Assembly (NCBI GenBank): GCA_029781795.1
Contig: JAKOWB010000077.1
Coordinates: 35,179-99,178, forward strand
Direction: 5' to 3'
Length of the DNA stretch: 64,000 nt
From: Pseudomonadota bacterium
GTDB lineage: Bacteria > Pseudomonadota > Alphaproteobacteria > Kiloniellales > JACOMY01
A model generated the notes under the pieces. It was not told the DNA's origin. It ran no database searches and worked only from the letters and a program-made list of their open reading frames with translations. This document shows, in pieces, positions 7,981-17,444 of this stretch. Numbering within the stretch: the stretch's first letter is position 1; each line of letters begins with the position of its first letter. Position numbers and translations under genes: made by a program.

Positions 7981-8817
7981 ATGGGGTATCTCTACCAGGT
8001 CAGCCGCAACGATCCCGCCGTCACCTTCGGCTGGCCCGCCAGTGGTCGCGAGCGCGACCGCCTGGAGTCGGAGCTGCTGGCACTGCTCGACCCGGCGCTG
8101 CGGCGCGCGGCAGAGCTGGCCGAGCGCCCGCCGCTGGCCGCCGCGCCGCTGCTGGCAGACTTCCTTGCGCTCTACGCCAGTCGGCCGCTGGCGCAGAACA
8201 AGGGCGGCAGCGGCCTCAACGACTCGCTCTGGCTCTACCTCATGGCGCGGCTGATCGATCCGGCGCTGATCGTCGAGAGCGGAACCTGGCGAGGGCAGTC
8301 CGCCTGGCTGCTGCGCCAGGCCTGCCCGGCGGCGCGGGTCGTCACCTTCGACGTCTGCGTCCCGGACGAAGGCCGCTGCGAGACCGCAGGGGTCTTCTAT
8401 CACCTCAAGGACTGGATGACCGAGCCGGTGACCGCCGTGCCCGGCGAGCGCGCCCTGGTCTTCTTCGACGACCACATCAGCCACGCGCAGCGGCTGGCCG
8501 AAGCGGCGGCGCGCGGCTTCCGGCTTGCCCTCTTCGACGACAACTTTGCCGCCCGGCACCTGCACGCCACCGGCGCACCCCCCGTCCCGACCCTGGCCAT
8601 GCTGCTGGATTCCGCGACGCCGGCCGGCGCCGTCATCGAGTGGCAGCGCAACGGCAAGATTTACCGCTATGATGACAGCGTTGAACGCCGTCAGGCCGCC
8701 CGCGACCTGGTGGCCGACCACCTGACCTTGCCGGAGCTGGCGTCGGTGACGCACCATCCGCCAGGGTCTGGCATGACCTTGGTGCGCTTGCAGGGCCAAC
8801 CTTCGACTGGGATGTGA
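7981..8817 (+). CDS. Predicted SAM-fold protein of unknown function
   Basis: A 278-residue protein from the ATG at 7981. The segment LIVESGTWRGQSAWLLRQAC has the E-x-G-x-x-x-G form of a SAM-binding motif I, followed by VVTFDVCVPDEG and FFDDHISHAQRL, in the pattern of methyltransferase_24 or cephalosporin-hydroxylase-like proteins. No substrate motif is recognised. It sits between the glycan cluster and a substrate-binding protein gene that starts 3 bp after its stop, so the pair may be co-transcribed. It could belong to the glycan cluster, since it is divergent from the GT2 gene. Confidence 0.65.
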   Translation: MGYLYQVSRNDPAVTFGWPASGRERDRLESELLALLDPALRRAAELAERPPLAAAPLLADFLALYASRPLAQNKGGSGLNDSLWLYLMARLIDPALIVESGTWRGQSAWLLRQACPAARVVTFDVCVPDEGRCETAGVFYHLKDWMTEPVTAVPGERALVFFDDHISHAQRLAEAAARGFRLALFDDNFAARHLHATGAPPVPTLAMLLDSATPAGAVIEWQRNGKIYRYDDSVERRQAARDLVADHLTLPELASVTHHPPGSGMTLVRLQGQPSTGM

Positions 8818-8820
8818 AGA

Positions 8821-10746
8821 ATGCTTCGCAATCTTCTGATATCCGTACTGCTTCTGGCATCTTTTCCTGCCGCGGCGGAAACCGTCTGGCTGACCAGCGA
8901 CGAGCCGCTGTCACTGCCGACCCTGCAGGAGCCGCCGATGCTCGAACAGGCAGTCGGCGACGGCACCTTGCCGCCGGTGGACCAGCGCCTGCCCGCGATA
9001 CCGCTGGTGGTCAAGGCGACGGAGAACCGGACGATCGGCCGTTCCGGCGGCGACCTGAAGATGCTGGTCGGCCGCACCAAGGACAGCCGCCTGCTGTCGG
9101 TTTATGGCTATGCCCGCCTCGTGCGCTATGACGAGAACTATAACTTCGTGCCGGACATCCTGCGCCAGGTCGAGATCGTCGACGGCCGCAGCTTCACCCT
9201 CTATCTGCGTCCCGGTCACAAATGGTCCGACGGCAAGCCCTTCACCACGCGCGACTTCCAGTACTGGTGGGAGGACGTGGCCAACAATCCCGATCTCTCG
9301 CCGGGTGGCCCGCCGATCGTGATGCTGGTCGACGGCGAGCCGCCGGTGGTCGAGGTGATCGACGAAACGACGATCCGCTACACCTGGACCAGGCCCAACC
9401 CCTTCTTCCTGCCGGCGCTGGCGGGGGCGACGCCGCTCTACATCTACCGGCCCTTCCACTACCTCAAGAAGTACCACGCCAAGTACGCCGACCCCGCTGA
9501 ACTGGAGCAGAAGGTGAAGGAGGCGGAGAAGGACTCCTGGGCCCAGCTGCACAACAAGCTCGACAACCTCTACAACATGGACAACGTGAAGCTGCCGACG
9601 CTGGAGCCCTGGCGCCTGGCAGCCAAGCCCTCGGCCGAGCGCGTCGTCGCCGAGCGCAATCCCTTCTTCCACCGCATCGACGAAAAGGGGCAGCAACTGC
9701 CCTACCTGGACCACTTCAACCTCGAGGTGGTTTCGCCCGGCCTGATCGCGACCAAGGCCGGCGCCGGCGAGAGCGACCTGCAGTCGCGCGGCCTGAACTT
9801 CAGTGACTACACCTTCCTGAAACAGGGCCAGAAGCGGAAGGGATTCAAGGTCTTCCTCTGGGACACGGTGCGTGGCTCCGAGCTGGCGATCTATCCCAAC
9901 CTCAATGTCGACGATCCAGTCTGGCGCGAGGTGCTGCGCGACGTCCGCTTCCGCCGCGCGCTCTCGCTGGCGGTGGACCGGCACGAGATCAATCAGGTCA
10001 TCTATTACGGCCTGGGCGTCGAGGGAAACCACGGCGTCCTGCCGGGCACGCCGCTCTATGACGCGGAGGTGCGGAACGCCTGGTCGCAGTTCGACCCGGA
10101 TCTGGCCAACAAGCTGCTCGACGACATGGGCCTGACCCAGCGCAACGACGACGGCATCCGCCTGCTGCCCGACGGCCGGCCGATGGAGATCGTGGTCGAG
10201 AGCGCGGGCGAGAACAGCGAAGAGGCCGACGTCCTGGAGCTGATCAACGATACCTGGCGCGAGATCGGCATCAAGCTGCACACCAAGCCGTCGGAGCGCA
10301 CGGTGCTGCGCAACCGCATCTTTGCCGGCGAGACGCTGATGGCGATCTGGTTCGGCTACGAGAACGGCCTGCCGACCGCCGACATGAGCCCCGAGGAGTT
10401 CGTGCCGGTACATCAGCAGTCCTATCAGTGGCCGAAATGGGGCCAGTACTACGAGACCAAGGGCAAGTCCGGCGAGCCGGTCGACATGCCCGAGGCCAAG
10501 CGCCTGATGGAGCTCTGGGACGAGTGGCGCTATGCCAGCACGGTCGAGGAGCGGACGAAGATCTGGGAGGAAATCCTGCAGATCGATTCCGACCAGGTCT
10601 GGACCATCGGCATCGTCGCCCGCATACCGCAGCCGATCGTCGTCAGCGCCAAGCTGATGAACGTGCCGGAACACGCGGTCTACAACTGGGAGCCCGGCGC
10701 GCAGTTCGGCATCTACCAGCCCGCCAGCTTCTGGATGGCGGAGTAG
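8821..10746 (+). CDS. ABC transporter substrate-binding protein, family 5 (peptide/opine type)
   Basis: A 641-residue periplasmic solute-binding protein. A signal peptide (MLRNLLISVLLLASFPAAAE) precedes an SBP_bac_5 domain. Hallmarks are ITLYLRPGHKWSDGKPFT-like sequence (here FTLYLRPGHKWSDGKPFTTR) and the VRFRRALSLAVDRHEIN segment. Length above 600 residues fits the Rhodospirillales subfamily with an N-terminal extension (about 60 residues before the GRSGGDLKML segment). No permease or ATPase genes flank it, so it is an orphan here and must use a transporter encoded elsewhere. The ligand is unknown. Confidence 0.9.
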   Translation: MLRNLLISVLLLASFPAAAETVWLTSDEPLSLPTLQEPPMLEQAVGDGTLPPVDQRLPAIPLVVKATENRTIGRSGGDLKMLVGRTKDSRLLSVYGYARLVRYDENYNFVPDILRQVEIVDGRSFTLYLRPGHKWSDGKPFTTRDFQYWWEDVANNPDLSPGGPPIVMLVDGEPPVVEVIDETTIRYTWTRPNPFFLPALAGATPLYIYRPFHYLKKYHAKYADPAELEQKVKEAEKDSWAQLHNKLDNLYNMDNVKLPTLEPWRLAAKPSAERVVAERNPFFHRIDEKGQQLPYLDHFNLEVVSPGLIATKAGAGESDLQSRGLNFSDYTFLKQGQKRKGFKVFLWDTVRGSELAIYPNLNVDDPVWREVLRDVRFRRALSLAVDRHEINQVIYYGLGVEGNHGVLPGTPLYDAEVRNAWSQFDPDLANKLLDDMGLTQRNDDGIRLLPDGRPMEIVVESAGENSEEADVLELINDTWREIGIKLHTKPSERTVLRNRIFAGETLMAIWFGYENGLPTADMSPEEFVPVHQQSYQWPKWGQYYETKGKSGEPVDMPEAKRLMELWDEWRYASTVEERTKIWEEILQIDSDQVWTIGIVARIPQPIVVSAKLMNVPEHAVYNWEPGAQFGIYQPASFWMAE

Positions 10747-10753
10747 GATAAAA

Positions 10754-10806
10754 GCCGGCCCTCTCAAGCCCCCTCCTCCACGCACTGCGCCGGGGGAGGG
10801 GCCGGC
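10754..10806. terminator. GC-rich inverted repeat after the SBP gene, possible terminator
   Basis: GCCGGCCC at 10754-10761 pairs with GGGCCGGC at 10799-10806, and an inner CCCCCTCC pairs with GGGGGAGG. The hairpin begins 8 bp after the SBP stop and ends 17 bp before the aminotransferase ATG. There is no T-run, so it may be a transcript-stabilising or REP-like palindrome instead of a true intrinsic terminator. Confidence 0.45.
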
Positions 10807-10823
10807 GTGCTGAAAGCCCTGCC

Positions 10824-12005
10824 ATGACCTATGCCTTGAACCCCCTTCTCCACGCCGTCGCCGCGCCGCCGATCCCGGAGGCGCAGGGCTGGATCGCCGG
10901 TCGCTCCTTCCCGACGGAGAAGCCGCTGATCGACGTGGCCCAGGCCGTCCCCGGCTATCCGCCGCCGCGCAGCCTGACCGACCATCTGGCAGGCGTCGTC
11001 GGCCAGCCGGGCATGGCGCGCTATACCGACGTGCCCGGCCGGCCCGAGCTGCGGCAGGCGCTGGCGGCCGACATGAACGCCTTCTACGGCGCGGGGATCG
11101 ACCCGGCACAGGTCACCATTACGGCGGGCTGCAACCAGGCCTTCTGCTTCGCGGTTCAGGCGCTCTGCGCGCCCGGCGACGAGCTGATCCTGCCGCTGCC
11201 CTACTACTTCAATCACCAGATGTGGTGCGACATGGCGGGGGTGCGGGCGGTCCACATACCCTTTCGCGCCGAGCGCGGCGGCGTGCCCGACCCGGCGGAC
11301 GCCGCGGCCGCCATCACGCCCAAGACGCGCGCCATCGTCCTGGTCTCGCCCAACAACCCGACGGGCGCGATCTACCCCGCCGAGGCGCTGCAGGCCTTCT
11401 TCGCACTGGCGCGCGAGCGCGGCCTGGCGCTGATCCTGGACGAGACCTACCGCGACTTCCTGCCGGCCGACGGCGCGCCGCATGCCCTGTTCCGCCTGCC
11501 CGGCTGGGACGAGGTGCTGGTGCAGCTCTACTCCTTCTCCAAGGTCTACTGCATCACCGGCTATCGGGTCGGCTCGATCATCGCCGGCCGGCGCCTGACC
11601 GACGAGATCGCCAAGGTCATGGACACGGTCGCCATCTGTGCCCCGCGCATCGGGCAGGAGGCAGCGCTCTTCGGCCTCGCCAACCTGGTGGACTGGCGCC
11701 AGGGCAACACCCGCCTGATGCGCGACCGGCTGGCGGCTCTGCGGACCGCCTTCAGCCGCAACGACCTCGGCTACCGCCTGGTCTCGGCCGGCGCCTACTT
11801 CGCCTATCTGGCGCATCCCTTCGAGGGACGCCCGGCGCTGCAGGTGGCCCGCCGCCTGGCGGACGAGCAGAACATGCTGGCCCTGCCCGGCGCCTGGTTC
11901 GGCCCGGGACAGGACGGCTTCCTGCGCCTCGCCTTCGCCAACGTCGAGGCCGGCGCCATGCCGGCCATCGCCGAGCGCCTGGCGCAGGACGCCGCGCGCG
12001 GCTGA
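10824..12005 (+). CDS. Class I/II pyridoxal-phosphate aminotransferase
   Basis: A 393-residue fold-type I aminotransferase. Motifs in order are ITAGCNQAF near residue 95, LVSPNNPTGAIY near residue 175 (the Asn binding PLP), LILDETYRDF (Asp to the pyridine N, Tyr to O3'), and YSFSKVYCITGYRVG with the Schiff-base Lys near residue 240. FLRLAFANVE near the C-terminus supplies the substrate-carboxylate Arg. It resembles aspartate or aromatic aminotransferases; the amino donor cannot be fixed. Its TGA overlaps the ATG of the GNAT gene by one base. Confidence 0.9.
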   Translation: MTYALNPLLHAVAAPPIPEAQGWIAGRSFPTEKPLIDVAQAVPGYPPPRSLTDHLAGVVGQPGMARYTDVPGRPELRQALAADMNAFYGAGIDPAQVTITAGCNQAFCFAVQALCAPGDELILPLPYYFNHQMWCDMAGVRAVHIPFRAERGGVPDPADAAAAITPKTRAIVLVSPNNPTGAIYPAEALQAFFALARERGLALILDETYRDFLPADGAPHALFRLPGWDEVLVQLYSFSKVYCITGYRVGSIIAGRRLTDEIAKVMDTVAICAPRIGQEAALFGLANLVDWRQGNTRLMRDRLAALRTAFSRNDLGYRLVSAGAYFAYLAHPFEGRPALQVARRLADEQNMLALPGAWFGPGQDGFLRLAFANVEAGAMPAIAERLAQDAARG

Positions 12006-12445
12006 TGCCGCCCCGGATCGAGCCGCTCGCCCTGCCCCACCCCGGCCTGCCCGCGCTGCTGGCTGACAGCCTGGCCGACACGCAGTCGATGGTCCGGCGC
12101 CTCTGGAAGGAGTGGAAGAACGGCGGCAACCGCTTCGCCCTGCCGGGCGAGGCGCTGTTCGGTGCCTTCGCCGGCGACACGCTGGTCGGCGTCTGCGGCC
12201 TCAACCGCGATCCCTACGCCGGCCGGCCCGATGTCGGCCGCCTGCGGCATCTCTACGTCCACCGCGAGCATCGCCGCGCCGGCGCCGGCCGCGCCCTGGT
12301 GCGCCGCGTCTTCCAGGCCGCGCAGCCGCATTTCGCACTGCTGGAGCTGCGTACCATCACGCCGGAGGCCGACGCCTTCTACCGCCACCTCGGCTTCGCC
12401 CCGGTCAACCGCACCTTCGCCACCCACGAGCTGGCGCTGCGGTAG
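12005..12445 (+). CDS. GNAT-family N-acetyltransferase
   Basis: A 146-residue single-domain GNAT. The ATG at 12005 overlaps the aminotransferase stop as TGATG, so the two are translationally coupled. The acetyl-CoA-binding motif is HLYVHREHRRAGAGRALVRR (about residues 80-99), an R-x-x-G-x-G type loop. The C-terminal FYRHLGFAPVN is the usual last GNAT strand-helix. Coupling to an aminotransferase suggests acetylation of a small amine or amino acid, but this is inference. Confidence 0.85.
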   Translation: MPPRIEPLALPHPGLPALLADSLADTQSMVRRLWKEWKNGGNRFALPGEALFGAFAGDTLVGVCGLNRDPYAGRPDVGRLRHLYVHREHRRAGAGRALVRRVFQAAQPHFALLELRTITPEADAFYRHLGFAPVNRTFATHELALR

Positions 12446-12451
12446 GCGCCC

Positions 12452-13243
12452 TCACACCTCGAGCGTCAGGCCGTCCCAGCCGGGCTCGACGCCCGGCGGG
12501 CAGTCGGACTTGAGCTTGGCGTAGTCGACCGACTGGTTGAGGTGGGTCAGGACAGCGTGCTTCGGCTTCAGGCGGCGGATCCACTCGAGGGTCGAGGCGA
12601 AGTGGCTGTGGGTCGGATGCGGCTCGTAGCGCAGGCAGTCGACGATCCAGAGGTCGAGGCCCTCGAGCGCGGCGAAGGCCGTCTCGTCCAGGCGCACCAC
12701 GTCGGTCGAATAGGCGAAGCCGCCGATGCGGAAGCCGAGCGAGTGGACGTTGCCGTGGTCCTGGTGGATCGCCAGCACCTCGAAACCCGCTGCCATGAAG
12801 GGGTGGCCGACGCGGATCTCGTGGTCCGCCATGAGGGCCGGATAGAGCCGCGCCCCGGTATGGCTGGAGGTGAAGGCGTAGTCGAAGCGCGTGGTCAGCG
12901 CCTTGTGCGTCGCCCGGTCCATGTAGGCCGGGATCGGCCCGCCCTGGCGGTAGGAGAGCGAGCGCAGGTCGTCCAGGCCGTGGCAGTGGTCGGCGTGCGC
13001 GTGGGTGAAGAGGATGGCGTCGAGGCCGGGCACCCGGCGGGCGATGAGCTGTTCGCGCAGGTCCGGCGAGGTGTCGATCAGCAGCCGGCGTCCGTCCTGC
13101 TCCACCAGCACCGAGACGCGGGTGCGGCGGTTCTTCGGTTCCTTGGGATCGGCGGCGCCCCAGTAGCCGCCGGGCGAACCGTCCGGCAGCGGCACGCCGC
13201 CGGAGCCGCCGGAGCCGAGCAGCGTGACCCGCAGCCCGCTCAC
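12452..13243 (-). CDS. MBL-fold metallo-hydrolase, PhnP/RNase Z-like
   Basis: A 263-residue metallo-beta-lactamase-fold protein. The GTG at 13243 overlaps the TGA of the upstream tatD-like gene (GTGA), which fixes the start. The metal motif H-x-H-x-D-H is THAHADHCHGLDD near residue 80, with later His ligands in HQDHGN and HSHFAS. LGSGGSGGVPLPDG at the N-terminus is characteristic of the PhnP-like subgroup, cyclic-phosphate phosphodiesterases. In alphaproteobacteria this gene routinely follows metG–tatD. The physiological substrate is uncertain. Confidence 0.9.
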   Translation of the reverse strand: MSGLRVTLLGSGGSGGVPLPDGSPGGYWGAADPKEPKNRRTRVSVLVEQDGRRLLIDTSPDLREQLIARRVPGLDAILFTHAHADHCHGLDDLRSLSYRQGGPIPAYMDRATHKALTTRFDYAFTSSHTGARLYPALMADHEIRVGHPFMAAGFEVLAIHQDHGNVHSLGFRIGGFAYSTDVVRLDETAFAALEGLDLWIVDCLRYEPHPTHSHFASTLEWIRRLKPKHAVLTHLNQSVDYAKLKSDCPPGVEPGWDGLTLEV

Positions 13244-14019
13244 GCCGCCTTCCAGAAGAGGCGGTTGAAGTTCGCCGTGGTGGCGGCGGTCAGCTCGGCC
13301 ACGGTCACGCCCTTGATTTCTGCCAGCTTCGCCGCCGTGTGCGGCACGTAGGCCGGCTCGTTCTGACGGCCGCGGTGCGGCACGGGGGCGAGGTAGGGGG
13401 AGTCGGTCTCGACCAGCAGGCGGTCGAGCGGCACGCTCGCCACGGTCTGGCGCAGCGCCTCGGCGTTCTTGAAGGTGACGATACCGGCCAGCGAGATGCA
13501 GAAGCCCATCTCCAGGGCCGCGGCGGCAAGATCGGGACCGGCCGTGAAACAATGAATGACAGCCGGATAGGCGCCGTTCTTGAACTCATCTCTCAAGATC
13601 TGCACCGTGTCGTCGTCGGCGTCGCGCGCGTGCACGACGAGCGGCAGCCGCGTCTCGCGCGCGGCGGCGATGTGGGCGCGGAAGCTGGCCTGCTGGGCCT
13701 CCCGCGGCGAGTGCTCATAGAAGTAGTCGAGGCCGGTCTCGCCGATGCCGACCACCTTGGGGTGGCGGGCGAGTTCGACCAGCACCGCCGGGTCGCGCAC
13801 GCCCTCCTCCCCGGCCTCGTGCGGATGCACGCCGACCGTGGCATAGACGCCGGGGAAGCGCTCGGCGATGGCGATGACCGCCGCCGCCTCGGTGAGCTTG
13901 GTGCCGATGGTCACCACCTTCTCCACGCCGGCGGCCCGGGCGCGGTCCAGCACCGCGCCCAGGTCCAGCCCTTCGCGCTGCAGGTAGTCGAGATGGCAGT
14001 GGCTGTCGACCAGACCCAT
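13240..14019 (-). CDS. TatD-family metal-dependent hydrolase
   Basis: A 259-residue TIM-barrel hydrolase. DSHCHLD at residue 5 gives the H-x-H ligands; GETGLDYF, VVHARDAD and the C-terminal LLVETDSPYLAP supply Glu, His and Asp ligands. TatD proteins have 3'-5' DNA exonuclease or D-aminoacyl activities depending on the member. Its ATG shares one base with the stop of metG (TGATG). The conserved order metG–tatD–MBL on one transcript supports housekeeping function. Confidence 0.92.
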   Translation of the reverse strand: MGLVDSHCHLDYLQREGLDLGAVLDRARAAGVEKVVTIGTKLTEAAAVIAIAERFPGVYATVGVHPHEAGEEGVRDPAVLVELARHPKVVGIGETGLDYFYEHSPREAQQASFRAHIAAARETRLPLVVHARDADDDTVQILRDEFKNGAYPAVIHCFTAGPDLAAAALEMGFCISLAGIVTFKNAEALRQTVASVPLDRLLVETDSPYLAPVPHRGRQNEPAYVPHTAAKLAEIKGVTVAELTAATTANFNRLFWKAA

Positions 14020-15563
14020 CAGGCGGCGGCCTCCGGCTCCACGTAGCGCGGGAAGAGGCCCTGCGGCGCCGGCAGCGGCGCGCCGGCGGTCAGCGCCGCC
14101 GCGAAGCTGGCGAAACTGCGCGCCTCGGCCGGCACGGCGAGCTGGTCCAGCAGGCGGCCCATGGTCTCGGGCATCACCGCCTGCAGCAGGATCGCCAGGC
14201 GCCGCACCGTCTCGGCCAGGACATAGAGCACCGTGCCCATGCGCGCCGGATCGGTCTTCTTCAGCGCCCAGGGCGCCTGCGCGTCGATGTAGCGGTTGGC
14301 GTCGCCCACCACCTGCCAGACGCCTTCCAGCGCCCGGTTGAAGGCCTGCGCCGCCAGGGTCTGGCGCAGCATCGGCAGCAGCGCCGCGGCGTCGTCCAGC
14401 AGCTTGCGGTCGGCATCGGTCAGCGCCTGCGGTGCCGGCACCGCCGCGCCGCAGTTCTTCTGGATCATGGAGAGCGAACGCTGGGCGAGGTTGCCCAGGT
14501 CGTTCGCCAGGTCGGTGTTCATGCGCCGGACCATGGCGGCGTGGCTGAAATCGCCGTCCTGACCGAAGGGCACCTCGCGCAGCAGGAAGTAGCGCACGGG
14601 GTCGAGGCCGTACTTCGCCACCAGTTCGCCCGGCACGATGACGTTGCCCAGCGACTTGGAGATCTTCTGCCCTTCGTTGGTCCACCAGCCGTGCGCGAAG
14701 ACGCGGCGCGGCGGCGGCAGCTCCGCCGCCATCAGGAAGGCCGGCCAATAGACCGTGTGGAAGCGCAGGATGTCCTTGCCGACCAGGTGCAGGTCGGCCG
14801 GCCAGAAGGCCTTGTAGGTCTCCAGGCTCTCGTCCGGGAAGCCGGTCGCGGTGATGTAGTTGGTCAGCGCGTCGATCCAGACGTACATGATGTGCGCCGG
14901 GTCGTTCGGCACCGGGATGCCCCACTTGAAGGTGGTGCGGCTGATCGAGAGATCCTTGAGACCGCCGCGCACGAAGGACAGCACCTCGTTGCGACGCGTC
15001 TCCGGCGCAATGAAGTCGGGGTGCTCCTCATAGAACTTCATCAGCCGCTCCTGCCAGGCCGAGAGGCGGAAGAAGTAGCTGGGCTCCTCCACCCACTCGA
15101 CCTCCTTGCCGGTCGGGCCGTAGCGCTTGCCGTCGCGAATGGTGATCTCGTCCTCGCCATAGAAGGCCTCGTCCGAGACGGCGTACCAGCCGCCATAGTT
15201 GGCAAGGTAGATCTCGCCGCGCTCGGCGAGGCGCGTCCACAGCGCCTGCACGGACTTCACGTGCCGCGCCTCGGTGGTGCGGATGAAGTCGTCGTTGGAG
15301 AAGTTCATCGTGCGGCAGAGGTCGCGGAAGTTCTGGCTGACCTTGTCGACGAAGGGCTTGGGCGCGATGCCCGCCGCCTGCGCCGCCTTCTCGACCTTCT
15401 GGCCGTGCTCGTCGGTGCCGGTCAGGAACATCACGCGCTTGCCGTCCAGCCGGTTGAAGCGGGCCAGCACGTCGCAGGCGAGCGAGGTGTAGGCGTGCCC
15501 GATGTGCGGCGCGTCGTTGACGTAGTAGATCGGCGAGGTGACGTAGAAGGTCTGGTCGGACAT
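14019..15563 (-). CDS. metG: Methionyl-tRNA synthetase
   Basis: A 514-residue class I aminoacyl-tRNA synthetase that charges tRNA-Met. The HIGH motif is HIGHAY near residue 20, and the KMSKS motif appears as KISKS in GQKISKSLGN near residue 300. The short form lacks the C-terminal EMAP/Trbp dimerisation domain and has the compact connective peptide of the alphaproteobacterial type, without the four-Cys zinc knuckle. The ATG at 15563 gives MSDQTFYVTSPIYYVN, the standard N-terminus. Confidence 0.97.
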   Translation of the reverse strand: MSDQTFYVTSPIYYVNDAPHIGHAYTSLACDVLARFNRLDGKRVMFLTGTDEHGQKVEKAAQAAGIAPKPFVDKVSQNFRDLCRTMNFSNDDFIRTTEARHVKSVQALWTRLAERGEIYLANYGGWYAVSDEAFYGEDEITIRDGKRYGPTGKEVEWVEEPSYFFRLSAWQERLMKFYEEHPDFIAPETRRNEVLSFVRGGLKDLSISRTTFKWGIPVPNDPAHIMYVWIDALTNYITATGFPDESLETYKAFWPADLHLVGKDILRFHTVYWPAFLMAAELPPPRRVFAHGWWTNEGQKISKSLGNVIVPGELVAKYGLDPVRYFLLREVPFGQDGDFSHAAMVRRMNTDLANDLGNLAQRSLSMIQKNCGAAVPAPQALTDADRKLLDDAAALLPMLRQTLAAQAFNRALEGVWQVVGDANRYIDAQAPWALKKTDPARMGTVLYVLAETVRRLAILLQAVMPETMGRLLDQLAVPAEARSFASFAAALTAGAPLPAPQGLFPRYVEPEAAA

Positions 15564-15619
15564 GGGCTTGGCTTCCAGCGCAGGGCTATGCGAGAGGGGA
15601 CGCCGGTACCGCTGCCGTT

Positions 15620-16747
15620 TCAGGCGGCGACCAGCGCCTCGATCTCGAGAAACGCCGCCATGGCCACCTGCCTGCGGTCGAGATTGACGCGGTCGGTGCG
15701 GGCCACGAGGCGGGTCAGTTTCTCCCACAGCGCCAGCCAATCCGCAAGGCGCCGGAGCCCGGCCAGCCGCGCCGCCAGACCCTCCTCCTCGGCCACCACG
15801 GCGGCCGGGGCGCGGCCCAGGGCCCCCTCGCGCACCAGGCGGGCCAGCCACCAGCCCAGCAGTTCCATGGTCGTGGCAAAGGCCCGGTCGGCCCCGGCGC
15901 GGCCCAGCGCGTCGGCGAAGGCGTGGGTGCGCGTGATGTCGAGGCGCGGCAGGGTGCCCAGCAGGCCGACCAGTTCGCGGTAGAGTTCCAGGCCCCCCGC
16001 CTCCACCAGGTCCAGCGCCCGGCCGATCGAGCCGTCGGCCAGGCCGACGATGGCAGGCCGCTCCAGCGGGTCGAGTTCGGGCGCATAGTCGGCCAGCAGC
16101 CTGGCGACCGTCGCCCCCGGCAGCGGCGCCAGCGCCAGGTGGCAGCAGCGCGAGCGGATGGTCGGCAGCAGCGAACCCGGCGCGTGCGAGACCAGCAGGA
16201 TCAGCGAGCGCGGCGCCGGCTCCTCCAGGATCTTCAGCAGCGCGTTGGCGGCATTGCGGTTCAGCTCGTCGGCGCTGTCCACCACCAGGATGCGCCAGCC
16301 GCCCTCGGCCGGGGTGTGGTGCAGGCGGTCGATGGCGCCGCGCACCTCCTCGATGACGATCTCGCCGCGCCGCTTGCCGGTCTTCTCGTTGACCCCGCGC
16401 TCCAGGGTCAGCAGGTCGGGATGCCCCGCGGAGGCGACCCGGCGGAAGATCGGATGACCGGCCGCCAGCGCCAGGTCCTTGGGCGGCGGCGGCGCGCCGA
16501 AGAGGCCCGGCCCCTCGTCTTCCGCCGCCCCGCCGCCGGCCAGCAGGTAGCGGGCGAAGCGGAAGGCCAGCGTCGCCTTGCCGACGCCGCGCGGCCCGGT
16601 CAGCAGCCAGGCATGCGGCAGGCGGCCGGACTTCACCGCGCGCAGCAGCACGGCCTCGGCCGCGGCCTGGTCCAGCAGGCGGGGATTGGCGCGTGGTGCC
16701 GGAAAGGCGGGGGCCTCCTCCGCGGGGTCAGGCGGGGCCTTAGCCAT
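15620..16747 (-). CDS. holB: DNA polymerase III delta' subunit
   Basis: A 375-residue clamp-loader subunit. The N-terminal AAA+ domain has the P-loop LTGPRGVGKATLAFRFAR near residue 53, VVDSADELNRNAANALLKILEEP (the DEL box and sensor region) and the sensor-1-like LILLVSHAPGSLLPTIRSRC with an S-R-C arginine motif. The alphaproteobacterial insertion with EKTGKRRGEI is present. It starts 6 bp after the tmk stop, and tmk–holB–metG are co-directional, the usual arrangement. Confidence 0.95.
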   Translation of the reverse strand: MAKAPPDPAEEAPAFPAPRANPRLLDQAAAEAVLLRAVKSGRLPHAWLLTGPRGVGKATLAFRFARYLLAGGGAAEDEGPGLFGAPPPPKDLALAAGHPIFRRVASAGHPDLLTLERGVNEKTGKRRGEIVIEEVRGAIDRLHHTPAEGGWRILVVDSADELNRNAANALLKILEEPAPRSLILLVSHAPGSLLPTIRSRCCHLALAPLPGATVARLLADYAPELDPLERPAIVGLADGSIGRALDLVEAGGLELYRELVGLLGTLPRLDITRTHAFADALGRAGADRAFATTMELLGWWLARLVREGALGRAPAAVVAEEEGLAARLAGLRRLADWLALWEKLTRLVARTDRVNLDRRQVAMAAFLEIEALVAA

Positions 16748-16753
16748 GTGCCC

Positions 16754-17389
16754 TCACAGCTCCCCGCCCAGCCGATCCAGCAGCGCCCGCTCGCCGGCCA
16801 GCGTCACCGCCTCCAGCGGCTGCCCGGCGTCGATCACCGCGCAGCGCCCCGGCTCGGCCCTGGCGATGGCCTGGAAGCCTGCGCGCAGGCGCTGGTGGAA
16901 GGCCAGGTCCTGCGCCTCGAAGCGCCCTTCCCCGCCGCGCCGGGCGGCGGCGCGGGCCAGGCCCAGGGCCGGATCGAGGTCGAAGACCAGCGTCAGGTCG
17001 GGCCGGAGGCGTCCGATGACCAGGGCATGCAGCGCCTCGATGGCGCCGGCACCGAGGCCCCGGGCATAGCCCTGGTAGGCGACAGTGGAATCGAGGAAGC
17101 GATCGCAGACCACCCAGTCGCCCCGCGCCAGGGCCGGGCGGATCACCCGCTCGACGTGGTCGCGACGGGCGGCGAAGACCAGCAGCGCCTCGCTCCAGGC
17201 GTCCCAGCGCCCGGGCTCGCCGTTGACCAGCAGGGCACGGATCTCCTCGGCGCCCGGCGTGCCGCCCGGCTCGCGCGTCTCGACGACGGTCTTGCCGCGC
17301 GCGCGCAGCAGCTGCGCCAAGGCGCGGGCCTGGGTCGACTTTCCCGCCCCCTCGCCCCCCTCCAGGGTGATGAATCGCCCACGCGCCAT
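16754..17389 (-). CDS. tmk: Thymidylate kinase
   Basis: A 211-residue enzyme phosphorylating dTMP to dTDP with ATP. The P-loop is GGEGAGKST at residues 9-17, the DR-Y/H motif VVCDRFLDSTVAYQGYARGLG near residue 90, and the TREPGG motif is ETREPGGTPGAEEIR. The internal ATG at 17389 was chosen over the longer frame (17425) because it puts MARGRFITLEGGE at the start, as in homologues. Confidence 0.96.
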   Translation of the reverse strand: MARGRFITLEGGEGAGKSTQARALAQLLRARGKTVVETREPGGTPGAEEIRALLVNGEPGRWDAWSEALLVFAARRDHVERVIRPALARGDWVVCDRFLDSTVAYQGYARGLGAGAIEALHALVIGRLRPDLTLVFDLDPALGLARAAARRGGEGRFEAQDLAFHQRLRAGFQAIARAEPGRCAVIDAGQPLEAVTLAGERALLDRLGGEL

Positions 17390-17444
17390 GGCGGGCACTC
17401 TGGGCAGCCCGGGGCGCAGGGTCAATGCGGGCCGCCTGGCCCTG

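Noticed and set aside
8821..10746. A full peptide ABC transporter operon
   Set aside because: Flanking genes are a SAM-fold protein and an aminotransferase; no permease or ATPase is present.
10754..10806. GC hairpin considered as an intrinsic terminator
   Set aside because: No T-run follows, so I list it only as a possible terminator at moderate confidence.
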